Of a stretch of 64,000 nucleotides of DNA, positions 25,854 to 34,907 are shown piece after piece. Position 1 is the stretch's first letter. Every line of letters begins with the position of its first letter. The stretch is taken from positions 1,302,001 through 1,366,000 of the forward strand of contig CAWCXF010000008.1 in assembly GCA_963799455.1 (NCBI GenBank). The letters run 5' to 3'. Under the pieces are notes generated by a model. The model had not been told where the DNA came from and did not search any database. It saw only the letters and a list, made by a program, of their open reading frames with translations. Position numbers and translations under genes: made by a program. The DNA comes from CAWCXF01 sp963799455. Its GTDB lineage: Bacteria; Pseudomonadota; Alphaproteobacteria; Rhodobacterales; Rhodobacteraceae.

Positions 25854-27194
25854 CTAGACGCGCTCCACCGCTCTTTCGCACGGCGTCGAGGCCGTCACGG
25901 CCACCCCCTTCCGCGGCGCTCCAGCGACGTAGGTCTGGATGATCGATCGGTCGTCGCCCAGGGTTTGGAGCACGAAGAGCTCTTCGGCCAGCGAGCCCGC
26001 GCGCTCCATGCGCAGGTCCATCGCGGGCGTGGCGCGGGCGTCGAGCACCACGACGTCCGCTTCCGTGCCAGGGTCGAGCGTGCCGATGCGGTCCTCGAGC
26101 CCCAGCGCCACGGCGTTGCCGCGGGTGATCCAGTGAAAGGCGCGCAGGGCGTGGAGCTTCTGGTCCTGGAGCTGGAGGATCTTGTAGCCCTCGTTCAGGG
26201 TCTGGAGCATCGAGTAGCTGGTGCCGCCGCCGATGTCGGTGGCGATGGCGCTCAGCACGCCGCTCGCGCGCAGGCGGGCCTCGTCGAAGAGGCCGCTGCC
26301 GAGGAAGAGGTTCGAGGTCGGGCAGAAGACCGCGCGCGCGCCGGTCTCGGCGACGGCGCCGACCTCGCGCTCCTTCAGGTGGACGCAGTGGCCGAGCAGC
26401 GTCCTGGGCCCCACGAGCCTGTGCGACTGATATATGTCGAGGTAGTCGAGCGCCTGCGGGTAGCGCTCGGCGGCGAAGGCGATCTCGGCGAGGTTCTCCG
26501 ACAAGTGGGTTTGAACGTGGCAATCGGGATGCTCGGCGGCGAGCGCGCCGGCCATCTCGAGCTGCTCGGGGCTGGAGGTGATGGCGAAGCGCGGCGAGAT
26601 GGCGTAGAGGGCCCGGCCCCGCCCATGCCAGCGCTCGATCAGCGCGCGGCTCTCGTCGTAGCCCGACCGGGGCGTGTCGCGCAGGCCCTCGGGGGCGCCT
26701 CTGTCCATCATCACCTTGCCAGCGATCAGGCGCATGTCGCGCCGTGCGGCCTGCGTGAAGAGCGCCTCGGCCGAGCCGGGATGGACCGAGCAGAAGGCGG
26801 CCGCCGTGGTGGTGCCGTGGTCGGACAGCAGGTCGAGGAAGCGGCCCGCGATGCGCTCGGCATGGGCCGGATCGGCGAACCGCATCTCCTCGGGGAAGAC
26901 GTAGCCTTCGAGCCAGTCGAGGAGCTGGCGCCCCCAGGAGGCGACCACCTGGGCCTGCGGGAAGTGGATGTGCGGGTCGATGAACCCGGCCATCATCAGG
27001 TGCGGGCGGTGGTCGATCACCTTCGCGTCGCCGGCCTGCGGCGCGACCTCGGCGTGCTCGCCCATCGCCGTGATCAGGCCGCCTCGCATCAAGACCGCGC
27101 CGTCCTCGACGTAGGTGTGAGAGGCGCCACCGTCCTCCTCCATGGGCTCGCCGTGGAAGGTCAGGATGCGGCCGCGCAGGAGGCTGTCGGTCAT
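25854..27194 (-). CDS. guaD: Guanine deaminase
   Basis: 446 residues from MTDSLLRGRILTFHGEP at 27194 (AGGGAGA site before it; an ATG 21 nt earlier lacks one). An amidohydrolase-fold zinc enzyme that converts guanine to xanthine. Metal and substrate motifs are FIDPHIHFPQ, PRFAITSSPEQL, VQTHLSENLAEI, LLGHCVHLKERE and ATDIGGGTSYSML. It is last in a purine operon with the NCS2 permease and xdhABC, so its product xanthine is the substrate of the co-encoded xanthine dehydrogenase. Confidence 0.93.
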   Translation of the reverse strand: MTDSLLRGRILTFHGEPMEEDGGASHTYVEDGAVLMRGGLITAMGEHAEVAPQAGDAKVIDHRPHLMMAGFIDPHIHFPQAQVVASWGRQLLDWLEGYVFPEEMRFADPAHAERIAGRFLDLLSDHGTTTAAAFCSVHPGSAEALFTQAARRDMRLIAGKVMMDRGAPEGLRDTPRSGYDESRALIERWHGRGRALYAISPRFAITSSPEQLEMAGALAAEHPDCHVQTHLSENLAEIAFAAERYPQALDYLDIYQSHRLVGPRTLLGHCVHLKEREVGAVAETGARAVFCPTSNLFLGSGLFDEARLRASGVLSAIATDIGGGTSYSMLQTLNEGYKILQLQDQKLHALRAFHWITRGNAVALGLEDRIGTLDPGTEADVVVLDARATPAMDLRMERAGSLAEELFVLQTLGDDRSIIQTYVAGAPRKGVAVTASTPCERAVERV

Positions 27195-27249
27195 CTTCGT
27201 TCTCCCTGAGGTCATGGGGAGCGGAGTCCATGCCCCGCTCCCGGCCGCG

Positions 27250-28845
27250 TCACTCGGCGGGCATCTTCGCGGACATCAGGTCCGGCTCGTCGGGGACGAT
27301 GATCCGCGTCTCCAGATCGGCCTTGGGCGCGATCAGGGGGTAGAAGAACATGAAGCCGCCGGTGATGAGGTAGCCCAGCGTGATCCCGTCGAGCTGCGGC
27401 ATCTGGAGCGAGGCGGCGTGGACGATGCCGACCGAGGACATCGCGGCGGCGGCGAAGGCGAAGCCGGCGGCGTTGCGGAAGCGGCCGTCGATCACGCTGG
27501 CGAAGATCGAGCCCCAGACGAGGCCGGTGATGATCGCCCCCTGCGCCAGGGCGAGGTGGCCCTCGTAGTGCGCCCCTTCCTGGAGCATCGCCGCGGTGAG
27601 CGCGGGGTCGCCCATCTGCGGCAGGCCCTCGACGCCCATCTCGCGGTAGGCATTGGCCATCGAGCCCCATTTGGTGACGAGGAAGTTCGAGATGTGCGGC
27701 ATGATGGCGATCGCGACCGCCGCCATGTGCTCGGTCCTGACGCTGAAGGCGGTGTTGGTGATGAGGCTCACCGAGACGAACACCAGCACGGGTGCGGCCG
27801 CCGCGATCGGGATCAGGCCGTTGACGAAGGCCAAGAGCCCGAAGATGGCGGCGCACCCGATCACGCCCGCCACGCCGATGATGTAGCCGGCATGGGCCTC
27901 CATCCGCTTGTAGGCGGGATGGCCGATGTAGACCGTGGTCGGGAACGGCGAGCCGAACACCGCCCCGATCATCGTGCCCACGCCGTCGGTGACCTGGCAG
28001 AGCCCGACCGGGTAGGTGTCGCCCGCCGCCTCGGCGCTCTCGACGTTGTTCATCGTCTCGATGAAGTTGTAGATCTGCACCGGCACCAGCACCAGGAACA
28101 GCTCGGGGTTGGCGAAGAGGTACTGCACACCCGCGATCAGGTCGCCGACGTAAGGAAGCGGCGGGTAGAAGCCGATGCCGTCGACCTCGAAGGAGGACTG
28201 GCCCAGCACGATAGCGGCGATGGTGCCGAGGCCGATGGCCAGCAGCCCCGCCGGGATGCCGAAGGGCAGCCGGAAGCGCCCGATCAGCCCCCACAGGATG
28301 ATGGCGAGCGAGGCGAAGCCGATCACCGGGTTCTCGAAGATCTCCGCCAGGGGGACCGCGCCGATGAACACCAGCGCGATGCCGCAGAGCGTGCCGAGCA
28401 TCCCCGCCCGCGGCGTCACGCGCTTGAGGAAGGGGCCGACGAGCGCGCCCAGGCCCGCGACGATGCCGCCCATGAAGCCTGCGCCGATGCCGACCTGCCA
28501 GGCGAGGGTCGCGTCCTGCGTCGCCCAGTAGATCGGCCCGATGACGCCGAAGAGGTAGACGAACATCACCGGCGTCGAGATGCCGTAGGGCAGCGCCGTC
28601 ACGTCCTGCCCGGTCTTGTTGGCGACATGCCTTGCCAGCGCGACGTAGACCGCGACGCCCGCGACGATGGCGACGGCGGCGCCCGGGACGATGCGGCCGT
28701 AGACGATCTCGGGCGGCATCTGGAACACGAACTGGCAGACCGCGGACAGCACCATGAGGTTCACGAGGTTGTCGGTGAACAGCGCCCAGAACGCGCTGGT
28801 GTCGCTGCGCGCGAAGAGGTGATAGCGGTATCCTTGCTCGATCAT
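27250..28845 (-). CDS. NCS2-family purine (xanthine/guanine-type) permease
   Basis: About 531 residues from MIEQGYRYHLFARSDTSAFW (28845; GGGAGGAGAG upstream). A multi-span transporter of the nucleobase-cation symporter 2 family: QDVTALPYGISTPVMFVYLF, NFIETMNNVESAEAAGDTYP, GSPFPTTVYIGHPAYKRM, AGVIGCAAIFGLLAF and NTAFSVRTEHMAA. A Glu in the NNVESAE segment occupies the conserved family acidic site. Placement between guaD and xdhC indicates a purine base as substrate. It is intact. Confidence 0.9.
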   Translation of the reverse strand: MIEQGYRYHLFARSDTSAFWALFTDNLVNLMVLSAVCQFVFQMPPEIVYGRIVPGAAVAIVAGVAVYVALARHVANKTGQDVTALPYGISTPVMFVYLFGVIGPIYWATQDATLAWQVGIGAGFMGGIVAGLGALVGPFLKRVTPRAGMLGTLCGIALVFIGAVPLAEIFENPVIGFASLAIILWGLIGRFRLPFGIPAGLLAIGLGTIAAIVLGQSSFEVDGIGFYPPLPYVGDLIAGVQYLFANPELFLVLVPVQIYNFIETMNNVESAEAAGDTYPVGLCQVTDGVGTMIGAVFGSPFPTTVYIGHPAYKRMEAHAGYIIGVAGVIGCAAIFGLLAFVNGLIPIAAAAPVLVFVSVSLITNTAFSVRTEHMAAVAIAIMPHISNFLVTKWGSMANAYREMGVEGLPQMGDPALTAAMLQEGAHYEGHLALAQGAIITGLVWGSIFASVIDGRFRNAAGFAFAAAAMSSVGIVHAASLQMPQLDGITLGYLITGGFMFFYPLIAPKADLETRIIVPDEPDLMSAKMPAE

Positions 28846-28874
28846 CTCGGTCTCTCCTCCCATGGGGTTTTCCC

Positions 28875-28925
28875 CGTCTCAGCGCCCCGTCTCAGCGCCC
28901 CGTCTCAGCGCCCCGTCTCAGCGCC
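28875..28925. repeat. 13-bp tandem repeat, four copies
   Basis: The unit CGTCTCAGCGCCC is repeated four times between the permease start and the xdhC stop. On the minus strand every copy carries a TGA, so the repeats create or duplicate the xdhC terminus. Confidence 0.95.
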
Positions 28926-29793
28926 GCGGCTCTTCGCTGCGGCCCGGTGTCGTCGTGATAGGTGTCGTCTCGGCGGGCCCTGCAGGGGCCTCTCGCGTCA
29001 GCGCGGCCATGACCTCGGCGGCGACGAAGGCCGCGATCACCTCGGGGCGCTTGTCGGCGCTGCCCATCGCCCCGATCGGGCAGGTCAGGTCGGCGATGTC
29101 GGGCGCCCCTTCGCCTTCGCGGCGGCCCGCGCGCTCTCGGAGGAAGGCGGCGAGCTTGGCGTGCTTGGTTCTCGATCCGATCATGCCGACGTAAGATCCG
29201 TCGCCTCGCGCCAGCGCCTCCGCCGTCAGCAGGAAGTCGAGCGCGTGGTCGTGGGTGAGCACGACGAAGGCGCTGCCCGGCGGCGCCGCGCGGATCTCGG
29301 CCTCGGGCAGCGCGGTGAGGCGCCGCTCGACGGGCGCCTCGCACCGCTCCAGCTCCGCCGCCCGCTCGTCGATCAGCACGGCGCGGACAGGAAGCCGCGA
29401 GAGGAAGCCCGCCAGCGCGCGGCCGACATGGCCCGCGCCCAGGACGAGGACGTGCGGCAGCGCGTCGCGCCGCTCGGCGTCGCGCGCGAGGAGCGCCGCG
29501 TGGTCGGCCTCGCCCAGCCGCGCGAGGTCGAGCGCCACGCGCCCGCCGCAGCACTGGCCGATCTCGGGGCCGAGCGGCACGTCCATCCCCGCGCGCGCCT
29601 CGCCCGAGGCCAGCATCGCCAGCGCGCGGTCGATCGCCATGTACTCGAGCTGCCCGCCGCCGATGGTGCCCCAGAGCGCGCCCGGCGCCACCAGCATCTC
29701 GGCGCCCGCCTCGCGCGGGGCCGAGCCGCGCACGCGCGCCACGCGCACCCGCGCCACCTCCGGGTGGCGCGCGAGGAACTCGGGGAGCGTCAC
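28918..29793 (-). CDS. xdhC: Xanthine dehydrogenase accessory protein XdhC
   Basis: 291 residues from a GTG (29793) that overlaps the xdhB stop (GTGA). XdhC inserts the sulfurated molybdenum cofactor into xanthine dehydrogenase. It has the N-terminal XdhC/CoxI block VRVARVRGSAPREAGAEMLV, GTIGGGQLEYMAIDRAL, a Rossmann HVLVLGAGHVGRALAGFLSR and GSYVGMIGSRTKHAKL. The C-terminus after EVMAALTREAPAG is Thr/Pro-rich and runs into the 13-bp tandem array, so the last residues may be altered. Confidence 0.9.
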   Translation of the reverse strand: MTLPEFLARHPEVARVRVARVRGSAPREAGAEMLVAPGALWGTIGGGQLEYMAIDRALAMLASGEARAGMDVPLGPEIGQCCGGRVALDLARLGEADHAALLARDAERRDALPHVLVLGAGHVGRALAGFLSRLPVRAVLIDERAAELERCEAPVERRLTALPEAEIRAAPPGSAFVVLTHDHALDFLLTAEALARGDGSYVGMIGSRTKHAKLAAFLRERAGRREGEGAPDIADLTCPIGAMGSADKRPEVIAAFVAAEVMAALTREAPAGPAETTPITTTPGRSEEPRR

Positions 29794-32121
29794 GCGCCCG
29801 CCTCCGCGCGCATCCGCTCGATCGCCATCAGCAGCCGCTCGGGCGTCGCCGGCGTGTCGAGGCGTGGGGCGACGCGGTAGCCCGCGACCGAGGCCGCGGC
29901 CATCGACAGCGCCTCCAGCACCGAGATCGCCAGCATCAGCGGCGGCTCGCCCACGGCCTTGGAGCGCTTGATGGTGGGCTCGCGGTTCTCCGACCACTCG
30001 GCGAGCGCCACGTCGAAGACGCGCGGGCGGTCCGAGGCCACGGGGATCTTGTAGGTCGAGGGCGCGTGGGTCCTGAGCCGCCCGTGCGCGTCCCACCACA
30101 GCTCCTCGGTCGTCAGCCACCCCATCCCCTGGACGAAGCCGCCCTCGATCTGGCCGATGTCGATGGCGGGGTTCAGCGAGCGGCCGACGTCGTGCAGGAT
30201 GTCGGTGCGATCGACCATGGACTCGCCCGTGAGCGTGTCCACCGACACCTCCGAGCAGGACGCCCCGTAGGCGTAGTAGTAGAACGGTCGGCCGCGCCCG
30301 GTGGCGCGGTCCCAGTGGATCTTGGGCGTCTTGTAGAACCCCGCCGCCGAGAGCTGGACGCGCGCGTCGTAGGCGGCCTTGACGAGCTTGGGGAAGGCGA
30401 CCGACTCGTCGCCGACCCAGACCCGATTGCCGGCGAAGCGCACGACCTCGGGGCTGGCTTGCCAGAGCCCGGCGGCGAAGTCGGCGAGCCGCTCCTTGAT
30501 CTGGCGCGCGGCGTCCGAGGCGGCCATGCCGTTGAGGTCCGACCCCGACGAGGCCGCGGTCGCCGAGGTGTTGGGCACCTTGGCCGTCGAGGTCGCGGTG
30601 ACGCGGACATGCGCCAGGTCGATGCCAAGCTCGTCGGCCAGCACCTGGGCCACCTTGGTGTGGAGCCCCTGGCCCATCTCGGTGCCGCCGTGGTTGAGCT
30701 GCACGCTGCCGTCCTTGTAGACGTGCAGAAGCGCGCCCGCCTGGTTGTACCACGTCGCCGTGAAGGAGATGCCGAACTTGACCGGCGTCAGCGCGATCCC
30801 GCGGCGGATCACGCCTCCTCGCGCGTTGTGCGCGATCACCGCCCGCCTGCGCGCCTGGTAGTCCGCGCTCTCCTCCAGCTCGTCCACGATGCGGCCGATC
30901 ACGTCGTCCTCGACCCGCTGGTGGTAGGGGGTGAGGTCGCGCCCTTCCCCGCCGTAGAAGTTGGCGCGCCGGACCTCCAGGGGGTCGCGGCCGAGCGCGT
31001 AGGCCACGTCCTCGATCATCCGCTCGCAGGCGAGCATGCCCTGAGGGCCGCCGAAGCCGCGGAAGGCGGTGTTCGACACGGTGTCGGTGCGCATCGGCTT
31101 CGAGACCAGCCGGACGTGGGGGTAGAAGTAGCAGTTGTCGGCGTGGAAGAGCGCGCGGTCGGTGACGGGGCCCGAGAGGTCCGCCGAGAAGCCGCAGCGC
31201 GCGGCGAAGGCGCCCTCCACGGCCTCGATCCGGCCCTCGTCGTCATAGCCCACCGCGTAATCCACGAGAAAGTCGTGGCGCTTGCCCGTCATGGTCATGT
31301 CGTCGTCGCGGTCGGGGCGGATCTTGACCGCACGCCCGAAGCGCTTGGCCGCGAGTGCGGCGACCACCGCGAAAAGGTTGGCCTGGCTCTCCTTGCCGCC
31401 GAAGGCCCCGCCCATGCGCCGGACCTGCACGGTGACCGCGTGAGAGGGGATCCCGAGCGCGTGGTGCGACCATGTGCTGCACCTCGCTCGGGTGCTGGGT
31501 CGAGGAGATCACCGTCACGTCGTCGTCCTCGCCGGGGATGGCGAGCGCGATCTGACCCTCGAGGTAGAAGTGGTCCTGCCCGCCGATCCGCATCCGGCCC
31601 GTCAGCTTGTGCTTGGCCCCAGCCATGCCGCGCGCGACGTCCCCGCGCTCGAGCTTCAGCGGCTCCACCACGAAGGGGTAGCCGCGCTCCATCGCCTCGG
31701 TCACGTCGGTGACGTGGGGCCGCTCCTCGTAGTCCACCCGCGCGAGCAGCGCCGCGCGCCGCGCGGCGTCGCGGCTCTCGGCCACGACGGCGAAGATCGG
31801 CTGACCGAGGAAGCCCACCCGGTCGGTGGCGAAAACCGGCTCGTCGCCGCTGCCGGTCTGGCTGAGGTCGTTCGGCCCCGGCAGGTCGGCGGCGGTCAGC
31901 ACGCCCAGGACGCCGGGTGCCGCGGCCACCTCCGAGAGGTCGAGGCCCTGCACGCCCGCGTGCGCGCGCTCCGAGAGCCCGAGATAGGCGTGGAGCAGGC
32001 CTGCGGGCTCGGGGATGTCGTCGATGTACTCGGCCGCGCCCGTGACATGCTTGTGGCCGCTCTCGTGGCGCTCGGGGACGCGTATGCTCCGCGCCGCCTC
32101 GATGCCCTGTTGAACGTTCAT
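29790..32121 (-). pseudogene. xdhB: Xanthine dehydrogenase molybdopterin-binding subunit (one frameshift)
   Basis: Large catalytic subunit that oxidises hypoxanthine/xanthine to urate. From MNVQQGIEAARSIRVPERHE (32121) to MRAEAGA it spans 2332 nt, one base too many. An extra C near 31469, after SEVQHMV, splits it into two long frames. Motifs: HVTGAAEYIDDI, RVGFLGQPIFAVVAES, QDHFYLEGQ, VRRMGGAFGGKESQAN, RDDDMTMTGKRHDF, FRGFGGPQGM, GSVQLNHGGTEMGQGLHTK and KAVGEPPLMLAISV (catalytic Glu). A single indel in an otherwise perfect gene makes sequencing error likely. Confidence 0.9.
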
Positions 32122-32132
32122 GGTCCCCTCCC

Positions 32133-33599
32133 TCAGATCGCTTCGGCGAGCGGGCGGTCGAGCCGCAGCCCGCTCTCGCCGCTCGTCTCCAGCCAAAACC
32201 GCCAGATCAGGTTCTTCGCGGTCAGGCTGCGATACTCGGCCGAGGCGCGCCAATCGCTCAGCGGCGTGAAGTCCCCATCCAGCGCTGCCATCGCCGCGCG
32301 CACGTTCTCGGCACTCCAGACCCGGCCCCTCAGCGCCGCCTCGGCCGCCCGCGCGCGCCTCGGCGTCGCGGCCATGCCGCCATAGGCGATGCGCACGTCC
32401 GCCACGCGGTCTTCGTCGCGCTCGAGCCGGAAGGCCGCGAGCACCGCGGTGATGTCCTCGTCGTGGCGCTTGGTGATCTTGTAGGCCGCCACCGCCGCGC
32501 CCTCAGGCGGCGTCGGCACGAACAGCTCCTCCACGAACTCGCCGGGGCGGCGGTCCTGCTTCGCGTAGTCGATGAAGAACTCCTCCAGCGCCATCTCGCG
32601 CCGGCCCGAGGCCGAGCGCAGCGTGAGCCGCGCGCCCAGCGCGATCAGCACCGGAGGCGTGTCGCCAATGGGCGAGCCGTTGGCGACGTTGCCGCCGATC
32701 GTGCCCACGTTGCGCACCTGCTCGCCGCCGATCCGGTCCCACAGCTCCACGAGCTGCGGATGGCGCGCGGCGATGACGGGGTAGGCGTCCGAGTAGCTGA
32801 CGCAGGCGCCGATCCTGATCCCGTCCGCGTCCGCCTCGATCCGGCGCAGGCCCTCGATGTGGTCGATGAACACCGCCGGCCCGATCCGGCGCAGGGACTT
32901 GGTCACCCAGAGCCCCACGTCGGTCGCGCCCGCGACGATGGTGGCCTCGGGGTGCTCGACCAGCACGGCGGCGAGGTCGTCCGCGTCGCGGGGCAGGATC
33001 GCCCGCTCGCTGTCCTCGCCGACCTCCACCCGCGCCCCGTCGCGCAGCGCGGCGAGCCGCCGCGCCACCCGCTCGCGCTCGGCCAGCAGCACGTCGCCCG
33101 CGGGGTCGGCCGAAGCCGCGGCTTGGGCCGCGCGCACGATCGGCGCGTAGCCGGTACAGCGGCAGAGGTTGCCCTGGATCGCCTTCTCGATCTGCGCCAC
33201 CGAGGCGTCGGGCCTGCGCATCCAGAGCGCGTAGAGCGACATCACGAAGCCCGGCGTACAGAAGCCGCATTGCGAGCCGTGATGCTCCACCAGCGCGTGC
33301 TGGACGGGGTGCAGCGCGCCGCCCGTCGCCAGCGCCTCGACGGTGACGACGTGGCAGCCGTCGAGCGAGGCCATCAGCCGGATGCAGGCGTTGACGGTCC
33401 CGTAGCGCAGGCCCCCCGCCCCGAGCCGCCCGACCAGCACCGTGCAGGCGCCGCAGTCGCCCTCGGCGCAGCCCTCCTTGGTGCCCGTCAGCCGACGCAC
33501 GAGGCGCAGATGATCCAGCAGCGTGTCGGAGGCGCGCACCGAGCCGAGGCGCACCTCGCGGTCGTTGAGCAGGAATCGGATCTCGGTGCGCGTCGTCAT
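32133..33599 (-). CDS. xdhA: Xanthine dehydrogenase small subunit (2Fe-2S and FAD)
   Basis: 488 residues from MTTRTEIRFLLNDREVRLG (33599). The N-terminal 2Fe-2S domain has the cluster EGCAEGDCGACTVLVG, then the helical domain GSQCGFCTPGFVMSLYALW and GNLCRCTGYAPIVRA. The FAD domain has TIVAGATDVGLWVTK and VGTIGGNVANGSPIGDTPPV, followed by the CO-dehydrogenase C-terminal domain. It passes electrons from the XdhB molybdenum centre to FAD and NAD. An 11-nt gap to xdhB marks one transcript. It is first in the purine operon; an IS5 copy is inserted 169 nt upstream. Confidence 0.93.
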   Translation of the reverse strand: MTTRTEIRFLLNDREVRLGSVRASDTLLDHLRLVRRLTGTKEGCAEGDCGACTVLVGRLGAGGLRYGTVNACIRLMASLDGCHVVTVEALATGGALHPVQHALVEHHGSQCGFCTPGFVMSLYALWMRRPDASVAQIEKAIQGNLCRCTGYAPIVRAAQAAASADPAGDVLLAERERVARRLAALRDGARVEVGEDSERAILPRDADDLAAVLVEHPEATIVAGATDVGLWVTKSLRRIGPAVFIDHIEGLRRIEADADGIRIGACVSYSDAYPVIAARHPQLVELWDRIGGEQVRNVGTIGGNVANGSPIGDTPPVLIALGARLTLRSASGRREMALEEFFIDYAKQDRRPGEFVEELFVPTPPEGAAVAAYKITKRHDEDITAVLAAFRLERDEDRVADVRIAYGGMAATPRRARAAEAALRGRVWSAENVRAAMAALDGDFTPLSDWRASAEYRSLTAKNLIWRFWLETSGESGLRLDRPLAEAI

Positions 33600-33767
33600 G
33601 CGGTCCTCCCGGAGGTGCCAGGCTCGGCGGTGTGGTCGAAGTGACACGGTTGTGGCAGATGACACCGAGGCGCGAATAGCGGGCCAGCCGGTAAGGAATA
33701 TCAACGGATCGTTGAGAATGCCGCTTGCCCGCCGCCGGGCCGCTGCCCTAGGCTGCGCGCGGGGGTG

Positions 33768-34816
33768 GGCCTTGTTGCACGAAGCCTGCCCGGGATTCAC
33801 ATTGCCGGTCCAGCGGCATAGCTGGGCGTCATGTCCAAGCCTGCCCCGACGCGCTACCGCACCCTGAACTGGTCCGCCTACAACGCGTCGCTGCGTGAGC
33901 GTGGATCGCTGACCGTCTGGTTCGACCCTTCGACGCCCTGGCACGCGGCGCCATCGGGCAAGCGCGGCGGCCAGCCGGTCTACAGCGACGCCGCGATCCA
34001 GGCTTGCCTGACGATCAAGGTGCTGTTCGGCCTGCCGCTTCGCCAGACGACCGGCTTCGTCGCGAGCCTTCTGAAGTTCGCGGGGCTCGACTGGCCGGTG
34101 CCGGACTTCTCGACGCTCTGCCGACGGCAGAAGACCTTGGCCGTTCAGCTGCCCTACCGGGGCAGCGGCGGCCCGCTGCACCTGCTCGTGGACAGCACGG
34201 GCATCAAGGTCCGAGGCGAGGGGGAATGGCACGCGCGCAAGCATGGCGGGGCGCGCAGACGGATCTGGCGAAAGGTCCACCTCGCCGTCGACGAGGTGAC
34301 ACTCGAGGTCCGCGCGGTCGAGATCACCGGCAGCGGCGTCGGCGATGGGCCTGTGCTACCGGACCTGCTCGGCCAGATCCCAGCAAACGAGCCAATCGTC
34401 TCGGTCACCGCCGACGGCGCCTACGACACCCGCGGCTGCCGCGACGCCATCGCGAACCGCGGCGCGGACGCTGTCATCCCGCCCCGGCGAAATGCCAAGC
34501 CTTGGGAGAAGGACAGCCCCGGCGTAGAAGCGAGGAACGAGGCTCTGCGCGCCATCAAGCGCCTCGGCCGCACGATCTGGCGCCGATGGAGCGGATACCA
34601 CCGCCGAAGCCGCGCCGAGACCAAGATGAACTGCATGAAGCTCCTCGGGCAAAAGCTCATGGCCCGCGACTTCGACCGCCAGACCGCCGAACTCCAAGTC
34701 CGCATCGCCATCCTCAACCGCTATACCGCGCTCGGCATCCCCGTCACACGACCCGTCGGCTGACCGCCGCGGGGAAAGGGGAAGCTCGGCCTTCAGGCGT
34801 TCCGTGCAACAGAGCC
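33768..34816 (+). mobile_element. IS5-family insertion sequence, complete (copy 1)
   Basis: 1049 bp with imperfect terminal inverted repeats (left GGCCTTGTTGCACGAAGCC; right end ...CGTGCAACAGAGCC). It carries one intact transposase. No target duplication is seen at the ends; an IS21 terminus abuts within two bases on the right. Confidence 0.8.
33831..34763 (+). CDS. IS5-family transposase (copy 1)
   Basis: 310 residues, intact. DDE-type: LLVDSTGIKVRGEGEWHARK (first Asp), SVTADGAYDTRGCRDAIANR (second Asp) and YHRRSRAETKMNCMKLLG (Glu with YREK-like context). The N-terminal part starts MSKPAPTRYRTLNWSAYNAS. A truncated identical N-terminal copy lies at 41273. Confidence 0.92.
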   Translation: MSKPAPTRYRTLNWSAYNASLRERGSLTVWFDPSTPWHAAPSGKRGGQPVYSDAAIQACLTIKVLFGLPLRQTTGFVASLLKFAGLDWPVPDFSTLCRRQKTLAVQLPYRGSGGPLHLLVDSTGIKVRGEGEWHARKHGGARRRIWRKVHLAVDEVTLEVRAVEITGSGVGDGPVLPDLLGQIPANEPIVSVTADGAYDTRGCRDAIANRGADAVIPPRRNAKPWEKDSPGVEARNEALRAIKRLGRTIWRRWSGYHRRSRAETKMNCMKLLGQKLMARDFDRQTAELQVRIAILNRYTALGIPVTRPVG

Positions 34817-34907
34817 CCTGTAGGGCGTCAACCTTCTTGGCCGGGACCGACAACCAAGTTGGCCGGTTTGCTGGCTGCTGCGGTTGGAGGTCGGTATGCG
34901 TCCGGCG

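Noticed and set aside
33758..34825. Target-site duplication of IS5 copy 1
   Set aside because: The nine bases on each side do not match, so no duplication is claimed.
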